From NCBI GenBank assembly GCA_029210225.1, contig JARGOJ010000382.1:1-7949 (forward strand): a stretch of 7,949 bases of DNA, given 5' to 3'. A model generated the notes under the pieces. The model searched no databases. It was not told where the DNA came from and worked only from the letters and a program-made list of their open reading frames with translations. The stretch's first letter is position 1. The number at the start of each line of letters is the position of its first letter. Source of the DNA: Planctomycetota bacterium (GTDB lineage: Bacteria; Planctomycetota; J058; JARGOJ01). Below are positions 5,857 to 7,949 of the stretch, piece by piece. Position numbers and translations under genes: made by a program.

Positions 5857-7949
5857 TGAGGGAGTACCTTTATGCTGGAGCTTTCGTCTTGAGAAGCCTG
5901 ATCCTGAATGTTGTCTAGGGATGTCACTCTTTGCAATTTGATCTCACCCTTATCGGCCGCGTGAATTCCATCTAAGGCGTTCTTCCTGAATTCACTGTCC
6001 TGACAGAAGGCCTGGGCCGCACTGACATGTAACCCATGACCCTTGTTGTTTGCGACCATTGTTTTTCGCAATATCAGTTGTCCGCTCCTTTGGAGAATAC
6101 CTGTTCGGCGATTGTTGAATATCTTGCAGCCTTCGAGGATGACGGTGACAGCGCTCGACTCTTCTCGAATATGGAGACCCCAGCCATTGTTATTTATTAC
6201 GACGCAGTTCATTATTGTGATCTTTCCCGCGGTTGCAAAGTCAAGCGCTGGAAATTGGCTTAGAGCCTTGTCTCCGACCTCACTGTCAATGTAGCCAATG
6301 CTCCCATTCTCGAACTTGCTATCCTCGATGGTGAGCGTCTTACAATTGATTCCGACCAATGACTCTTGGGTGTTGTTTGAACAAATCACGTCCTTGACTA
6401 TCCCTGAGCTTTGCCATCCGAAGGAAATGGCTTCCTGATAAGACTTCGCGAAGGTTGAGCTGTTTAACTCGGCATAGCCTCCAGTAATAGATATATGGCG
6501 ATCTTTGACGATTTTGAACTTGGACTCACTGAGCCTTAGCGTGGCTCCCGGGCCAATCATTAAACTCGCTTGCTTTGAATACACAGACCTGTCGTCGGCG
6601 ACGTTGCTGACATTTTCTGGGAGACCATGCATTCGAGAGTCGCGGAACTCACAATTGTCAACGATGAGAAGGGCGGACTGAGCAACTATCCCGTAATAGC
6701 TGCCCCGCAAGACGACACAGCTCTTAAGCGTGAGGCTCGTTTTTATTCCTTCGCCTCCTTTGAAGTCCAATCCACAGCGGATCGTGGCCAGACGTCCAGA
6801 TTTAAGGGTACACCCTTCTAGAGTGAGATGCCCGCTGTTTTGTGTGATGAGGTTTTCACGACTTGCCTCCGGTGAGCTTAACTGAAGGTCGCGAATTCGA
6901 ACGGAGTTGTCACCGAATATCTCCAACGTGACTCCTCGCATTGAACTGATTTCTGTGTTCTTTCCAACTGCTATGATATCTAGGGATTTATTGATCTTTA
7001 GATTGTTGATGTATTTGCCTGGGAGAATGAATATTCGAGATCCATCGATTGCATCATTGACAGCGTTCGAAATACTCTTGTGAGTGCGAGGGCCTTGAGG
7101 GTCCTGACCGACAATGGCGATGGGCAATGGTTGGTAGGACAAATCCCCATAGGGATCCTTTAAGGTAAGAATCAATCGGCTCGTGTTCTTGTCTTTGAAC
7201 TCAAGCTCCTGAACAAAGTCCTGGCCAGACATCTCTGCGCTGACTCCATTCCAGGAGATTTGACATCCGCTTTGATTGAGTCTTCCTGTAACCCTAAAAC
7301 GTAGAGTGTTGTTGTTTCTGTAATGAAGCTTCTCTGGGAGTTTGAGCGTCGTGATCCTTGGGGAGAGCGAGCTTCTGAAGACAGTGAGAGAACATGGTTG
7401 ACTGGGGTTGCCTGAGGCATCGATGACCGAGACCTGTAAACTGTTCTTTCCAAGAAACAAGGGCATTTTCAATCGATAGAGTCCATTTTTTTTGTAGTCA
7501 CCCTCCGTTGGCTTATTGCTATCCCTTTCATTGCGCGCAATGAGATGCCCTGGATTTTCTTCGTCCGATTGAAACACGAGAACGACACTCGGGTTCTTGG
7601 TGTAGAGAATGGTCTTGTCATCATTTGGGGTGACCGGGAACTTCTTGGATAATATGAGTTGGGGACGAGTTGGTGCGGTCGTGTCTTTACGCACGAATTG
7701 AATTCCCGCTGTGCAGCAAACAATGATTGCCAAGACAGAGATCGCGAAGAGTAGCGTCTTGGCGAGTTGGGATTTGGGGGCTCCCTCTTGGAGTTGAACT
7801 AAGACCTCGTGCATTGTCGGTCGCTGCCGGCTGTTTCTGGTCATGGTGTCCAGGCAGAGCTGGTCAAGCCAGGGGGGAAGCTCGGAGTTGAGGGAGCTTG
7901 GGGGAGGCGGGTCTGTCTCGATGAGCTGTTTGTAGATTGTGTAGGCGCT
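5853..7949 (-). CDS. Transmembrane Ser/Thr kinase with Ig-like and beta-helix outer domains; 5' end off the right edge
   Basis: 698 codons are visible; the frame is open to base 7949, so the Met at 7844 is internal. Numbered from the first visible codon: the last part of the kinase C-lobe, 1-56, matching B from about residue 309 (YTIYKQLIET here, FAIYKKIIDE in B; LPPWLDQLC here, LPPWIDTLC in B; RQRPTM with the subdomain XI Arg). Membrane helix about 64-86. Two probable Ig-like domains, about 120-190 and 195-280. Beta-helix about 288-685, opening with HKSISNAV and IFILPGKYINNL, the same entry as B. The missing part should hold the N-lobe, HRD and DFG, so activity cannot be judged here. A and B align end to end with the same order of domains and shared motifs (ENPG, KDRHI, SS(S/T)I near the C-terminus), which indicates an old tandem duplication. 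First visible gene of the operon. Confidence 0.9.
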   Translation of the reverse strand, partial: SAYTIYKQLIETDPPPPSSLNSELPPWLDQLCLDTMTRNSRQRPTMHEVLVQLQEGAPKSQLAKTLLFAISVLAIIVCCTAGIQFVRKDTTAPTRPQLILSKKFPVTPNDDKTILYTKNPSVVLVFQSDEENPGHLIARNERDSNKPTEGDYKKNGLYRLKMPLFLGKNSLQVSVIDASGNPSQPCSLTVFRSSLSPRITTLKLPEKLHYRNNNTLRFRVTGRLNQSGCQISWNGVSAEMSGQDFVQELEFKDKNTSRLILTLKDPYGDLSYQPLPIAIVGQDPQGPRTHKSISNAVNDAIDGSRIFILPGKYINNLKINKSLDIIAVGKNTEISSMRGVTLEIFGDNSVRIRDLQLSSPEASRENLITQNSGHLTLEGCTLKSGRLATIRCGLDFKGGEGIKTSLTLKSCVVLRGSYYGIVAQSALLIVDNCEFRDSRMHGLPENVSNVADDRSVYSKQASLMIGPGATLRLSESKFKIVKDRHISITGGYAELNSSTFAKSYQEAISFGWQSSGIVKDVICSNNTQESLVGINCKTLTIEDSKFENGSIGYIDSEVGDKALSQFPALDFATAGKITIMNCVVINNNGWGLHIREESSAVTVILEGCKIFNNRRTGILQRSGQLILRKTMVANNKGHGLHVSAAQAFCQDSEFRKNALDGIHAADKGEIKLQRVTSLDNIQDQASQDESSSIKVLPQ
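5867..5871 (-). promoter_or_regulatory. Possible Shine-Dalgarno AAAGG for B
   Basis: AAAGG sits ten bases before the B ATG, inside the last codons of A. The spacing is a little long, so the ATGA overlap may carry most of the initiation of B. It supports the ATG at 5856 as the start of B, which is also the start that includes the complete N-terminal helical repeat. Confidence 0.4.

Noticed and set aside
5853..7844. ATG at 7844 as the start of A
   Set aside because: The frame is open beyond it to the window edge, and the residues before it are kinase C-lobe that aligns with B.
2830..7949. Recent DNA duplication or recombination repeat between A and B
   Set aside because: The proteins are colinear but the DNA has diverged throughout; I saw no long identical stretches, so this is an old duplication and not a direct repeat.

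Overview
The window is almost wall-to-wall coding on the minus strand. It shows part of a signalling operon read right to left: A (5853-7949, 5' end beyond the right edge), B (2830-5856, complete) and C (1 to about 2726, 3' end beyond the left edge). A and B overlap in an ATGA stop/start. B and C are separated by about 100 bases. I see no tRNA, rRNA, CRISPR array, insertion sequence or convincing terminator.

The kind of gene points to the PVC superphylum, most likely Planctomycetota or a relative. These bacteria carry many Ser/Thr kinases of the PknB/eukaryote-like type fused to a transmembrane helix and large repeat domains. The linker in C, a coiled coil then a TPR-like segment then 'LPADLGLW' before the first WD40 blade, is the layout I know from planctomycete kinase-WD40 proteins. 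That placement is an inference from protein style; no taxonomic marker is present.

A and B are paralogues with the same order of parts: cytoplasmic Ser/Thr kinase, one membrane helix, two probable Ig-like beta-sandwich domains, then a long right-handed parallel beta-helix (pectin-lyase/NosD-like). B has every catalytic residue expected of an active kinase and an extra N-terminal helical module. C keeps the kinase C-lobe, membrane helix and coiled coil and ends in at least eleven WD40 blades, but it lacks the N-lobe and has lost the catalytic Asp, so it should be a pseudokinase.

The likely joint picture (inference) is two membrane kinases whose outer beta-helices sense a polysaccharide, wall or surface ligand, made together with a catalytically dead partner whose WD40 propeller could act as scaffold. 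The start of C is unclear: the only good ribosome binding site upstream of it serves a 15-codon reading frame in another frame, which is either a leader peptide or the sign of a frameshift.
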